Counted from the first letter of the stretch, positions 1 to 7,128 are shown. The stretch is 13,907 nt of DNA from Pseudomonadota bacterium (GCA_018822065.1 JAHJKV010000004.1:1-13907); one strand, 5' to 3'. Notes: generated by a model from the sequence alone, not told the origin. A program made the numbers and translations.

Positions 1-318
1 CCAGGGGTCGGGGGGCGCAACCAGGAGATGGCCCTGGCCTTCCTGGCAGAGCTTGCGCGCACCCCGGAGGACCTGGACGGGGTCAGCTTCCTGGCCGGGG
101 CCACGGATGGCACCGACGGCCCCACCGAGGCTGCTGGGGCCTTTGCGGACGCGGATTGCCTGGAGGCATCCCGGTCCACAGGCCAGTCCATCGCCACCGC
201 CCTGCGAAGCAACGATTCGCACCCCTTTTTCGCAGCCAGTGGCGGTCTGCTCAAAACCGGACCGACCCACACCAACGTCTGCGACCTGCACCTGACCCTG
301 ATCCGCCCTGAAGGTTGA
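1..318 (+). CDS. Glycerate 2-kinase (MOFRL family), 3' end only
   Basis: This is the C-terminal 105 residues of a gene that begins before the window; the frame is open from base 1 and ends at TGA 316-318. The three MOFRL-domain blocks of glycerate 2-kinases are visible: GGRNQE near the left edge, GATDGTDGPTEAAGA about residues 34-48, and GPTHTNVCDL near the end (usually GPTGTNVNDL). Family members phosphorylate D-glycerate with ATP to 2-phosphoglycerate in the cytoplasm, feeding lower glycolysis. Full-length enzymes are about 420-450 residues, so roughly three quarters lies outside. The next gene follows on the same strand after a 63-bp gap. Family assignment is firm; substrate is by family. 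Confidence 0.9.
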   Translation, partial: PGVGGRNQEMALAFLAELARTPEDLDGVSFLAGATDGTDGPTEAAGAFADADCLEASRSTGQSIATALRSNDSHPFFAASGGLLKTGPTHTNVCDLHLTLIRPEG

Positions 319-369
319 TGAACAGGCCGGAGGCGCAGCGCATTGACGCTTTCGGACCAAGGGGAGTAT

Positions 370-374
370 GGAGG
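370..374 (+). promoter_or_regulatory. Ribosome binding site choosing the start of the DUF202-like gene
   Basis: GGAGG lies 7 bases before an in-frame GTG at 382. An alternative ATG at 418 has only a weaker AAAGGA at 403-408, nine bases upstream, and a TTG at 343 has no good site. The GTG at 382 is therefore preferred, though ATG 418 remains possible. Confidence 0.5.
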
Positions 375-381
375 AAAAGAC

Positions 382-789
382 GTGCACCGGAACCAGGAAA
401 CCAAAGGACATGGCGACATGACTGCCAAGCGCTCGACCCAGGCGATGGACCTGGATTCCGACCAGACGAGCCCGGAGGAGACCGCCACTTTCATCGGCGA
501 GGCGCAATTGCTGCTGGCTGAGAAACGGACCTCCCTGGCCACCTTGCGGACCGGCATCGCCATGCTGGCCCTGCCCCTGTCCGTGGTCTCGCTGCTGGTG
601 GCCACCTCACGACTCTACACCTTTTCCCAGGTCGCCTACCTGGCTCTGCCGCTGCTGGCCTTCTGCGGCCTGTTGGTCTGCGTCGGGGCCTATCTGGTGG
701 GCCGATCGATCCACAACATCCGGCGCATGGACCGCCACCTCAGCGACCTGAAACGCCGCAGCCCGACCCTGGCCGAACTGATCGACTGA
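382..789 (+). CDS. Small two-helix membrane protein, DUF202-like
   Basis: A 135-residue protein if the GTG start is used (123 if ATG 418). The N-terminal third is polar. It is followed by AEKRTSLATLRTGIAML (about residues 46-62), which resembles the R-T-x-L-A-x-x-R-T signature of DUF202/YidH-type inner-membrane proteins. Two hydrophobic segments follow at about 57-75 and 85-108, then a basic cytoplasmic tail (RRMDRHLSDLKRR). The family has no established function. The gene sits downstream of the glycerate kinase gene and converges on the lipoprotein gene at 854; the 64-bp gap holds only a weak 5-bp hairpin (804-817) with no T-run. Family placement rests on the motif and topology only. Confidence 0.7.
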   Translation: MHRNQETKGHGDMTAKRSTQAMDLDSDQTSPEETATFIGEAQLLLAEKRTSLATLRTGIAMLALPLSVVSLLVATSRLYTFSQVAYLALPLLAFCGLLVCVGAYLVGRSIHNIRRMDRHLSDLKRRSPTLAELID

Positions 790-853
790 AGCCATGCCCA
801 CAGGCCAGACACCTGGCTCATTCCGGAAGAATATACCGAAATATCCTTGTTTC

Positions 854-1171
854 CTATTGACGAGAAAAGACGAATTCGCCGACGCCCGGCAGGGTGAGGA
901 CGAGGCCTTCCTCGCCGTGGGTGCCGGAGAGGACGCCGCCATCTGTGGTATGCAGCCACACCTGCCCGTCCTGGCTCAGGGACCACTTGAACGAAATCTC
1001 ATCCAGGTCCGTGCTCCAGGTGCCACGCCCGTCCTCGCCCAGGGTCAGGACAACCTCGGTGGCGTCGCCCTGGGCCGTGTATTTCCCGACCAGACTTTCC
1101 TTGTCCGGGGAGCAGGCGGAAAAGGCTAGAAACAGGAATAATGCGACAGGGAGCAGGGACTTCGTGGTCAT
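854..1171 (-). CDS. Small predicted lipoprotein of unknown function
   Basis: A 105-residue protein. It opens with a lysine, a hydrophobic stretch and FSAC, a usable lipobox with Cys20 as the lipidated residue. The residue after Cys is Ser, not Asp, which by the usual +2 rule favours the outer membrane. The mature part is a run of short alternating beta-like segments with DG and GT turns (for example LTLGEDGRGTWS), suggesting a small beta-sandwich or barrel; I do not recognise the family. The open frame extends further upstream, but the ATG at 1171 is chosen for its lipoprotein signal, AGAGGA seven bases before it, and the ATGA overlap with the preceding gene. It is the last gene of the five-gene minus-strand unit. 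Confidence 0.75.
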   Translation of the reverse strand: MTTKSLLPVALFLFLAFSACSPDKESLVGKYTAQGDATEVVLTLGEDGRGTWSTDLDEISFKWSLSQDGQVWLHTTDGGVLSGTHGEEGLVLTLPGVGEFVFSRQ

Positions 1172-1647
1172 GATTCGATCCTCTTGAGCTTGCCAAGGAA
1201 GAGCTGGTCCGTCTGGAAGATGGCGTCGAAATGGTAGACATGCAGGGTCATGGCGATCCAGGAGAGATCGCGCAGCACTGTCCACCAACTGATGGGGTCC
1301 TCGATGGTATGGAAGCAGCCGCAACTGATGGGGGCGTTGCGGAACAGGTTGATGGCTATGGCCACGGTGAAGGCGGCGAGCATGGCCGTGATGACCGACG
1401 CCGCTGATTTGACCCTGATGCCGAGGATGAGCAAGGCCCCGCAGATGATTTCGGTCCAGGGCATGAAGATTGACAGGGCATTGACCGCCCAGTACGGCAC
1501 CAGCCGGTAGGAAGCGATGGTCGCGCTGAACTCTGCAGCATAGTTGATCTTGTACATCGCGGCATAGACGAAGAGCCCGCCGATATACAGCCGGAACAGC
1601 AGGGCCAGGACCGGGTGGGTCAGCACTTTTTTGAGGGTGCCGGTCAT
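1168..1647 (-). CDS. MauE/DoxX-type redox-associated membrane protein
   Basis: A 159-residue integral membrane protein with four hydrophobic segments (about 12-32, 52-76, 82-101 and 122-138). It carries the pair SCGCF, Cys109 and Cys111, after the third helix, as in MauE-type proteins where a CGC pair is typical. MauE is needed for maturation of the disulfide-rich small subunit of methylamine dehydrogenase, and relatives are thought to move electrons or disulfides across the membrane. Its start overlaps the stop of the rhodanese-fold gene (ATGA) and has GAGG seven bases upstream. The neighbouring redoxin with a CTIC site is a natural partner, so I infer a thiol relay across the membrane; the substrate is unknown. 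Confidence 0.8.
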   Translation of the reverse strand: MTGTLKKVLTHPVLALLFRLYIGGLFVYAAMYKINYAAEFSATIASYRLVPYWAVNALSIFMPWTEIICGALLILGIRVKSAASVITAMLAAFTVAIAINLFRNAPISCGCFHTIEDPISWWTVLRDLSWIAMTLHVYHFDAIFQTDQLFLGKLKRIES

Positions 1648-3380
1648 TGCTCCACCTCGTATCCCGCCTCTTCCCAGGCGCTCAGGCCACCCGCGAGGAC
1701 CACTATGTTTTCGTGCCCCAACTGGCGAAGTTCACGAGCCACGTCCTCGTCATAGTGACGGCTGATGGTCCGCCCGTAGACGATCAACCGCGCCTCGGGG
1801 GCCACGCTGCTCAGTTTCATGGCGTAGACAAAATTGAACAGATCCTTGGGTAGGTTCACAGCGTTTGGGATGTGCGCCTGATTGAAAAACTCCACGGGCC
1901 GTGCATCAATGATCACGACCTCTCCCTGCCGGGTTTCCTGGAAGGCGGCTGGGGCCTCCACCGTGGCAGTGGCGGGCTCGAACATTCCCGGCGGGACCAA
2001 GGCGATGCCGCTGGGGCTGGAGAGATTGAACAGCGAGCCGAGCACGATCCCGGCCAGGACGATCAGGCCCGCGTCCAGCCAAGAGGCGCGCCAGACCCGC
2101 GCCACTTCGCCGTGCACCAGCCCGATGATCCGCTCCTTGGCCTCGGTCAAAAGACCGATTTCCTGCTTGGCGGAGGTCAGGTCGTCGAGGGTCGCCTGCA
2201 ACTGGGCATTGCGCTGGGCCAGGTCGCTGTTCAGGTCCTGGATCAAATTGAAATGCTTGGCGTTTGCCATGGTGACCAGGAAGGTCCCGGTCAGGGAGAG
2301 CAGGAGCTGGGTCATCTCCTCGGTCAGAGGAGTGTCTGCCAGGGGGGTGCCGAGACCGATTGCTCCCCGCCAGTCGCCGTCCACGGAAAAAAGGACCGCG
2401 ACCTCGGCGGACACAGGCAGGGCGGCAAGGGCTGCCGGTTCCTGCAGGAGCACGGCCTGCTGGTCCTGGGGCATCCGGTCCTTGAGTTCCACGAATCGGG
2501 CCAGCACGGCTTCTCGCCCCAGGGTCGAGGCAAGCAGGGCTTGGGCGTCCGGGTCCGGGCCGCGATAGACCACATCTGCGGCAAGGGTTTCCGGACCATG
2601 GAGGGATATCCAACCGCTGGCGTAAGAAAAGGTGCCCATGAGCGTCAGGACAAAGGTGTCGAGGATGGTCAGGGGATTGTTGCTGCCGGAGAGCTCCAGA
2701 GTGGTTTCATAGAGGGTCTGGAGCTGGAAAGCATGGCGGCTCAACGTGTTCTGGGCCTGCTCCATGCGCTCGTTTTTCTCCCGGAGGTCGGCATTGAGGG
2801 CATGGACCTGCTCGTCGGCACTGGCTTTTCGCAAGGCTACGGCAAGCGCTGCGGCCAAGCTGTGGAGCAGTTCGGTTTCATCCTCTTCCAGGGGCGTCTT
2901 CGAAATCTTGGGGCCAAAGCCAAGGACCACGTGGGAGTCCTCCGCGATGGAGATGGCCACGGCCACCGTCGTGCCCGTCGGAAGGTTCGGGTCGTTGGAA
3001 AGATGCTGGCCCACGAGGACGGTGGGACGGCAGTCAGCGGGCGATTTCCCGGCTTCAGGAAAGAACTTGCGAACCAGTCCGGCTCCGGACCGTTCATAGT
3101 GCTTCCGCACCTCTTCCTCCTGCCCCAGGCAGGCCACGTGCACCCCGCCGGGCCGCAGGAGCACGGCAAATCCGAAAGTCAGGCCCAGGGGGCCCATGGC
3201 CATGGGAAGGAACCACTGGAGCAGGTCGATCGGGCTGGCCGGGGAGGAAAGCTCCTGGGACGCCTCGTACAGGGTCTTGAGATGGAACAACTGACGGTCC
3301 CGCTCCAGTGCCTGCCGATTCTCGGCAGGAGTCTCCGGAACGAGTCCGGGTGCTGCGGGGGGCGTCTTCGGTTCGCTCAT
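1644..3380 (-). CDS. Two GAF-like domains, one membrane helix and a Cys-less rhodanese domain
   Basis: A 578-residue protein. Two related N-terminal blocks (about 32-185 and 217-375) each start with an L-x-T-L-Y-E-x-S/T-x-E-L-S motif and a following M-G segment, so they look like an internal duplication of a GAF-like sensor domain; GAF is inferred from pattern, not proven. Charged, probably coiled-coil stretches follow each block (about 186-215 and 376-425). One hydrophobic helix (about 436-452) precedes a rhodanese-fold domain (about 475-575: VVIIDARPVEFFNQAHIPNAVNLP, given here by its IDARP and HIPNAVNLP parts, and VLAGGLSAWEEAGY). The active-site loop, normally Cys-x-x-Gly-x-Arg, reads YGRTISRHY with Gly536 at the Cys position, so sulfurtransferase chemistry is unlikely. 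The predicted topology puts the sensor part in the cytoplasm and the rhodanese part in the periplasm. It overlaps both neighbours by ATGA. Confidence 0.8.
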   Translation of the reverse strand: MSEPKTPPAAPGLVPETPAENRQALERDRQLFHLKTLYEASQELSSPASPIDLLQWFLPMAMGPLGLTFGFAVLLRPGGVHVACLGQEEEVRKHYERSGAGLVRKFFPEAGKSPADCRPTVLVGQHLSNDPNLPTGTTVAVAISIAEDSHVVLGFGPKISKTPLEEDETELLHSLAAALAVALRKASADEQVHALNADLREKNERMEQAQNTLSRHAFQLQTLYETTLELSGSNNPLTILDTFVLTLMGTFSYASGWISLHGPETLAADVVYRGPDPDAQALLASTLGREAVLARFVELKDRMPQDQQAVLLQEPAALAALPVSAEVAVLFSVDGDWRGAIGLGTPLADTPLTEEMTQLLLSLTGTFLVTMANAKHFNLIQDLNSDLAQRNAQLQATLDDLTSAKQEIGLLTEAKERIIGLVHGEVARVWRASWLDAGLIVLAGIVLGSLFNLSSPSGIALVPPGMFEPATATVEAPAAFQETRQGEVVIIDARPVEFFNQAHIPNAVNLPKDLFNFVYAMKLSSVAPEARLIVYGRTISRHYDEDVARELRQLGHENIVVLAGGLSAWEEAGYEVEQ

Positions 3381-3922
3381 TGTACCAGTTCTTGGATAAC
3401 CTTGAACAGTGCGTTCACGTCAGAAACGATCCCTCGGTGGGTGTAGAGCACCTTGCCCTGGGTATCCACGATCAGGGTGAACGGGGTCTTTGGTTCTGAG
3501 AGGGCCGAGTAGACCTCAAAATTCGGGTCCACCGCAACAGGATAGAGGTAGTCGCCGGACTCCCGGATGAATTTGACCTCGGTGGCCGTGCCGCCTGCGG
3601 CAATGCCCAGCAGGGTGATCCGCTGGTCAAGCTTCGTCTTTTTAAGCCGCTTGTAGAGCTTGGTCAGGGAAGGCGCTTGTTCCCGGCAGATCGTGCAATA
3701 CACGCCAATGACCTCGATCATGACGTAGGGGGTCGGGATATCGCCAATGGCGAAGGGAGCATTGGACTTTAGACCGAGGACTGCTGCATCGCCCTCCACC
3801 GGGATGGGGGCCAGGGTGAAGGCGGGCAGGATGTCACCAGGCTCCGGCAAGGCCGCAAAGGCACCGGGAGCGTAGCTGAAAACCAGAAGAAACAGGGTCA
3901 GGACCGGGACGATTCGTTGCAT
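3377..3922 (-). CDS. Periplasmic TlpA-like thiol-disulfide redoxin
   Basis: A 181-residue protein with a cleavable signal peptide (hydrophobic core about 5-18, likely cleavage after AFA at 23). The mature part is a thioredoxin-fold redoxin: the active site is C76-T-I-C79 in VIGVYCTICREQAPSL, and TPF at 147-148 gives the cis-proline. A typical insertion with LLGIAAG lies between. Such proteins reduce or exchange disulfides in the periplasm, or sense redox state. The ATG at 3922 is chosen because GGAG stands about seven bases upstream and the signal peptide begins there; an in-frame ATG at 3958 would overlap the response regulator gene. Its stop overlaps the start of the rhodanese-fold gene. 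The partner is probably the MauE-type protein (1168-1647), by inference. Confidence 0.82.
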   Translation of the reverse strand: MQRIVPVLTLFLLVFSYAPGAFAALPEPGDILPAFTLAPIPVEGDAAVLGLKSNAPFAIGDIPTPYVMIEVIGVYCTICREQAPSLTKLYKRLKKTKLDQRITLLGIAAGGTATEVKFIRESGDYLYPVAVDPNFEVYSALSEPKTPFTLIVDTQGKVLYTHRGIVSDVNALFKVIQELVQ

Positions 3923-3944
3923 CCGTTTCTCCAGACACAGCGTT

Positions 3945-4658
3945 TCAGACAGCGGCAAGGGCTTGCTCTTCCGTGTCGTGGATTGCTGCGAGTTTGTTCA
4001 TGCCGACCATGGCAAAAATTCTGATGAAATTATCGGGAAGACCGGCCATGGCCACGGGGGTCGCACCCTTCTCGCACTCCAGCAACAGCTGAGTCAGGAG
4101 CGCGATGCCAGCGCCGTTGACCGTGATGTTTTCCGTGAAAGAGAGCACCAGCCTGTCCGCCCCGGTCCGGGCCGTGGCAAAGGCTTCGCGCAACTGGGAC
4201 TCGGAGCCGGAGTGGATGGCGCCCTTGATGTCGATGATCCCGATGCCGTCCTGGGTGCGGACGGCGTAGGGCGAGTCCTGGCTCTGGACCAGCTGGATGC
4301 GCTCCTCGGCTCGTTTGAGGGCCGCATTCAACTGTTTCTGCTGGATGGGTTTGTTTATGAAGTCCGTAGCTCCCAGGCCTAGGGCCTTCAGGGCCAGGTC
4401 CATGTCGCCGTGTCCGGTGATGATGATCACCTCAGTCCGAGGAGCCTGCTCCTTGATCTGTTTGAGGACTTCCATCCCGTCGATGCCGGGCATCCGGACA
4501 TCGGTGAGCACGATGGGAATGGAATGTTCCTGGAACAAGGCCATTCCTTCGTTGCCGTTTTCTGCAGTAAACACCTCGTATCCCTGAAGGTCGAGATGGA
4601 GTTTGAACATGGAGAGCGTCGGACGTTCGTCGTCTATGACCAGTATCTTTGTCGGCAT
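3945..4658 (-). CDS. Response regulator with a C-terminal STAS-like domain
   Basis: A 237-residue cytoplasmic protein. Residues 1-120 form a receiver domain: acidic pair D9-D10 in VIDDE, phospho-acceptor D53 in LTDVRMPG, T81 in IITGHGD, and K103 in INKPI. Residues about 131-235 look like a STAS (anti-sigma-factor antagonist) domain, with IIDIKGAI and VNGAGIALLTQLL. Where SpoIIAA-type proteins have Asp-Ser-Ser-Gly with a phosphorylatable Ser, this has N181-G-A-G184, so switching by serine phosphorylation at this site seems lost. There is no DNA-binding or enzymatic output domain, so output is probably by protein contact. AGGA is six bases before the ATG. It is the first gene of the redoxin unit, 22 bases from the next; no histidine kinase is in the window. 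Confidence 0.88.
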   Translation of the reverse strand: MPTKILVIDDERPTLSMFKLHLDLQGYEVFTAENGNEGMALFQEHSIPIVLTDVRMPGIDGMEVLKQIKEQAPRTEVIIITGHGDMDLALKALGLGATDFINKPIQQKQLNAALKRAEERIQLVQSQDSPYAVRTQDGIGIIDIKGAIHSGSESQLREAFATARTGADRLVLSFTENITVNGAGIALLTQLLLECEKGATPVAMAGLPDNFIRIFAMVGMNKLAAIHDTEEQALAAV

Positions 4659-4757
4659 GGGCTGTCCTCGCTGGTTGTTCAGGACTGACCGGATAAGCTT
4701 ACGGCATGGATCGCAACCCTGTCCAGTTTCCTGACGTCATGATCTGACAAGGCACCA

Positions 4758-4777
4758 TGACCGGAAAAAGCTGGTCA
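4758..4777. other. Hairpin-forming inverted repeat at the end of ktrA
   Basis: TGACCGG and CTGGTCA form a 7-bp stem (one G-T pair) around a 6-base loop AAAAAG. It begins at the stop codon of ktrA. On the minus strand no T-run follows, so it is not a canonical intrinsic terminator. It may slow or protect the ktr transcript, or be chance. Confidence 0.3.
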
Positions 4778-5431
4778 GGATTCCAGGTCGCTTAGATTTT
4801 TGGTATCTCCGAGCAGGACGAGGATGTCACCTTTGCTGAGTTTTTCCGTGGCCTGGGGAACAAAGGAAAATGAAGGAGAGCCAGCCTTCTTCAGGGCCAC
4901 GATCTGGATGCTATGCATGGAGGGCAGAGCCAACTCCCGAATGGTTTTACCGTCCCACCGATCGACCTCGGCTTCGCTGAGCATCACCCCGGAACCCAGG
5001 GGCAGATAGTCCAGCAGACCCGGGAAGGCCAAGCGGTGTGCCAGTTGCCGAGCCATAAACTGTTCCGGGAAAATCACGTTGTCCACTCCCAGCCGTTTCA
5101 GCACCCGTTCGTGTTCCTCGCTGATGGCCTTGACCCAGAGATTGGGCACGCCGAGTTCCAGCAGATTCATGGCCACCAGGATGGAATTGCCCATGGAATT
5201 GCCTATGGAGACGACCACGTTTTCGATGTCTTTCAGGCCGATCTGCTCCAGGGCGATTCGATCCGTGCCGTCAGCCTGATAGACTTGGTTCAGCAACGTC
5301 TTGGCGCGGCGGACCTTTTCCATATTGCCGTCGATGCCGATGACATCATGCCCGATTTCCTTGAGGGTTTCGGCCAGGGCGAAACCGAACTTGCCCAGTC
5401 CGATGACCCCGACTTCTATTCTTTTGGCCAT
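4775..5431 (-). CDS. ktrA: KtrA/TrkA-type RCK subunit of K+ uptake system
   Basis: A 218-residue cytoplasmic regulatory protein. The N-terminal RCK domain (about 4-125) has the Rossmann loop GLGKFG at 11-16 and the ribose-binding acid D34 in IGIDGN; the C-terminal RCK_C domain (about 135-215) ends in LSKGDILVLLGD. KtrA forms an octameric ring that gates KtrB in response to bound ATP/ADP, and RCK_C domains in some bacteria bind c-di-AMP. A single RCK pair of 218 residues fits KtrA, not the longer duplicated TrkA. The start has AGGAG seven bases upstream. It lies 15 bp after ktrB, so the two are almost certainly cotranscribed. Na+ dependence cannot be told from sequence. Confidence 0.92.
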   Translation of the reverse strand: MAKRIEVGVIGLGKFGFALAETLKEIGHDVIGIDGNMEKVRRAKTLLNQVYQADGTDRIALEQIGLKDIENVVVSIGNSMGNSILVAMNLLELGVPNLWVKAISEEHERVLKRLGVDNVIFPEQFMARQLAHRLAFPGLLDYLPLGSGVMLSEAEVDRWDGKTIRELALPSMHSIQIVALKKAGSPSFSFVPQATEKLSKGDILVLLGDTKNLSDLES

Positions 5432-5446
5432 TGTTCAGCTCCTTGC

Positions 5447-6820
5447 CTACCCCATGGGCAGGTCGGTTTCCGGAATACGATAGTGCGTCTCGGGCCTCCA
5501 GTCCTGCAAGGCGGTCAGAAGCCAGATGGGGCCGATGCGCCCGATGAACATGAGAATAATAATAACGATCTTGCCCAGGCTGGTGAGACTGGCGGTCTTG
5601 CCCATGCTCAGGCCCACTGTGCCAAAAGCGGAAACCACCTCAAACAAGGTTTCCAGAAATTGGCCACGAACCAGATGATGGGGCATGTCGCCGCACTCGG
5701 TGATTTCCAGCATGACGATGGACAGGAGCACGACGAAGGTTGCCAGGACGATGAGAGAGATGGCCTTGCCCCTGGTGGAACGGGACATGGCGTTGTGGCC
5801 AATGACCACCTGCCTGCACCCCCGAAGCTGGGCAGCCACATAGCCGATCAGCAACCGGGCCGTGGTGGTCTTGATGCCGCCTGCGGTGGAACCGGGTGAG
5901 CCGCCGATGAACATGAGCACCAGCATGATCAGAAGCGTCAGGTTGGTAAGGTGGGCCACCTCCACGGTGTTGAAACCTGCCGTACGACAGGTGACGGACT
6001 GGAAGAGCGAGGCCAGGAACAATTTGTCCCAGGAAGCGGAAATCGCCCCGCCCTGCCACTCGGCCAGAAAGATGATCGTCGCACCGCCGATTGTAAGCAC
6101 TGCGGACATGGTCAGCACCAATCGGCTGTGGAAGGAAAACATCTCCGGCCCGAAGACGATATGGCGCGGACCCCGACGCAAGAGCCGCCGCCCGACTACG
6201 GCGCACTCGTTGAGGACCACGAAACCGAGACCGCCCAGGGTAATCAGGGTCATGACCACCAGGTTCACTCCCCAGTGGTCTCGATAGCCCACGAGGCTGT
6301 TGGAAAAGAGGGAGAAACCGGCATTGCAGAATGCGGATACGGCGTGGAACAGCGCAGACCAAGGGGAGAAACCCGTCGGGTCCATGGTGAATAGCAGCAC
6401 GCCGCCGATGAGTTCCAGGGCCAAGGTTCCGAAAATCACCCTGCCAACGTAGCGACGCAGGCTGAAGGTTGGGTCGCGCAGCAGGCTCTGGCCCACGGAA
6501 ATGCGGTCCGTCAGCGAAACCTTTCGGCCTAGCAGATAGAGGGCCAAGCTGGAGTAGGTCATGATTCCCAGACCGCCGAGTTGGATGAGCGCCAGAATCA
6601 CGCCCTGGCCGGCAGAAGAAAAGAAGGAGCCTGTGTCGCGGACAGCAAGCCCAGTGACACACATGGCCGAGGTGGAGGTGAACAGGCTGTCGACAAAAGA
6701 TAAGGACGCGGCCTGATTGCTCCGGCACTCAGGAATGAGCAACAGAAGGCTGCCTATGAGGATGGCCGCCATCATGAACCAGACCGGCAACCAGTACGGG
6801 GAAAAGAGACGGGATTTCAT
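5447..6820 (-). CDS. ktrB: KtrB/TrkH-type K+ translocating subunit
   Basis: A 457-residue integral membrane protein made of four M1-P-M2 repeats. The four pore-loop filter segments can be read in order: TSAMCVTGLAV (about 50-60), SAFCNAGFS (162-170), VTCRTAGFN (276-284) and SAFGTVGLS (397-405), each with the conserved Gly. The intramembrane gating loop of repeat 3 is FIGGSPGSTAGGIKTTT (304-320). It imports K+ through the inner membrane with KtrA as the gate. ATG 6820 is preferred, with AGGG just upstream and the hydrophobic N-terminus directly following; an ATG at 6847 would add nine polar residues with a poor site. Confidence 0.92.
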   Translation of the reverse strand: MKSRLFSPYWLPVWFMMAAILIGSLLLLIPECRSNQAASLSFVDSLFTSTSAMCVTGLAVRDTGSFFSSAGQGVILALIQLGGLGIMTYSSLALYLLGRKVSLTDRISVGQSLLRDPTFSLRRYVGRVIFGTLALELIGGVLLFTMDPTGFSPWSALFHAVSAFCNAGFSLFSNSLVGYRDHWGVNLVVMTLITLGGLGFVVLNECAVVGRRLLRRGPRHIVFGPEMFSFHSRLVLTMSAVLTIGGATIIFLAEWQGGAISASWDKLFLASLFQSVTCRTAGFNTVEVAHLTNLTLLIMLVLMFIGGSPGSTAGGIKTTTARLLIGYVAAQLRGCRQVVIGHNAMSRSTRGKAISLIVLATFVVLLSIVMLEITECGDMPHHLVRGQFLETLFEVVSAFGTVGLSMGKTASLTSLGKIVIIILMFIGRIGPIWLLTALQDWRPETHYRIPETDLPMG

Positions 6821-6889
6821 AACACCCTGTCTGTTGGTATGCTGCATAAACTCAATTCAAACCAGGACCAATGCCTCGATTGCGGAGCG

Positions 6890-6918
6890 ATCATACATCA
6901 GGATGACGGGAGCGTCGA
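6890..6918 (-). promoter_or_regulatory. Candidate sigma-70 promoter for ktrBA
   Basis: On the minus strand the -35 box TCGACG (6918-6913, 4 of 6 to TTGACA) is followed after exactly 17 bases by the -10 box TATGAT (6895-6890, 5 of 6 to TATAAT). Transcription would start near 6883 and leave a leader of about 63 nt before ktrB. No experimental support is available here. Confidence 0.5.
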
Positions 6919-6992
6919 TACCCCCTAGGCCGGTGGAATCCCCGATCGGCCAGCTTTCTCCGGTTGCCCTTGGTCTCTCTCCTGTTCCCGAA

Positions 6993-7014
6993 CGGTGACG
7001 AAGCAGCGTCACCG
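6993..7014. repeat. Perfect 8-bp inverted repeat, possible activator site
   Basis: CGGTGACG (6993-7000) and CGTCACCG (7007-7014) are exact reverse complements separated by AAGCAG. The centre lies about 75 bp before the start of transcription expected from the sigma-54-like promoter, a usual place for an enhancer-binding protein. There is no T-run on either side and no upstream gene that would end here, so a terminator is unlikely. The spacing does not fit a CRP/FNR site (GTGA-N6-TCAC). The cognate protein is unknown. Confidence 0.45.
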
Positions 7015-7050
7015 ATGCAACGCGCCTGCGCCTGTTCCAAGGAAAATATT

Positions 7051-7067
7051 TTGGTTCTCATTTTGCA
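7051..7067 (+). promoter_or_regulatory. Candidate sigma-54 promoter for the six-gene unit
   Basis: TTGGTTCTCATTTTGCA matches the -24/-12 pattern TTGGCACG-N4-TTGCA, with GG (7053-7054) and GC (7065-7066) separated by exactly 10 bases and both TTGG and TTGCA intact. Positions C, A and G of the -24 element differ. Transcription would begin near 7077, inside the open frame upstream of TTG 7129, which supports that later translation start. Confidence 0.5.
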
Positions 7068-7118
7068 TTTCATCACAGAACTGTCAAAAATTCCCCGTAT
7101 ATCTTTTGGGCAAGAGTT

Positions 7119-7122
7119 GAGG
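7119..7122 (+). promoter_or_regulatory. Ribosome binding site for the TTG start at 7129
   Basis: GAGG stands six bases before the TTG at 7129. The alternative ATG at 7015 is preceded only by the inverted repeat and has no purine-rich site at a proper distance. Confidence 0.45.
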
Positions 7123-7128
7123 CAAGAT

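Larger units (their letters stand above)
6821..7128. other. Divergent intergenic region between ktrB and the phosphoramidate genes
   Basis: This 308-bp stretch holds the ktrBA promoter candidate, a perfect inverted repeat (6993-7014), a sigma-54-like promoter (7051-7067) and a ribosome binding site (7119-7122). The right part (about 7040-7110) is clearly richer in A and T than the genes around it. A frame is open through it from 6964 or ATG 7015 into the sulfotransferase gene, but its composition and the promoter match argue that it is not coding. GACCAA (6867-6872) and TTGGTC (6970-6975) could also pair, enclosing about 100 nt; no known riboswitch core was recognised. Confidence 0.55.

Noticed and set aside
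804..817. GCCAG-ACAC-CTGGC hairpin between the convergent genes ending at 789 and 854
   Set aside because: The stem is only 5 bp and no T-run follows on either strand, so it cannot be called a terminator.
1872..3446. Long open frame of 524 codons on the plus strand
   Set aside because: It is the antisense shadow of the GAF-rhodanese gene, which has clear domains and overlapping neighbours.
4659..4774. Promoter for the response regulator unit on the minus strand
   Set aside because: The best pair, TGGACA with an 18-base spacer and TAAGCT, matches the -10 consensus at only 3 of 6 positions; GG-N10-GC spacing for sigma-54 was also not met.
6821..7014. Possible riboswitch (c-di-AMP ydaO type or GEMM type) in front of ktrBA
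   Set aside because: Short matches such as CCCGTCA and GGGGATTCC occur on the minus strand and K+ uptake genes are common ydaO targets, but the conserved core could not be assembled, and the best ktrB promoter at 6890-6918 would start transcription downstream of most of it. A covariance-model search of both strands would decide.
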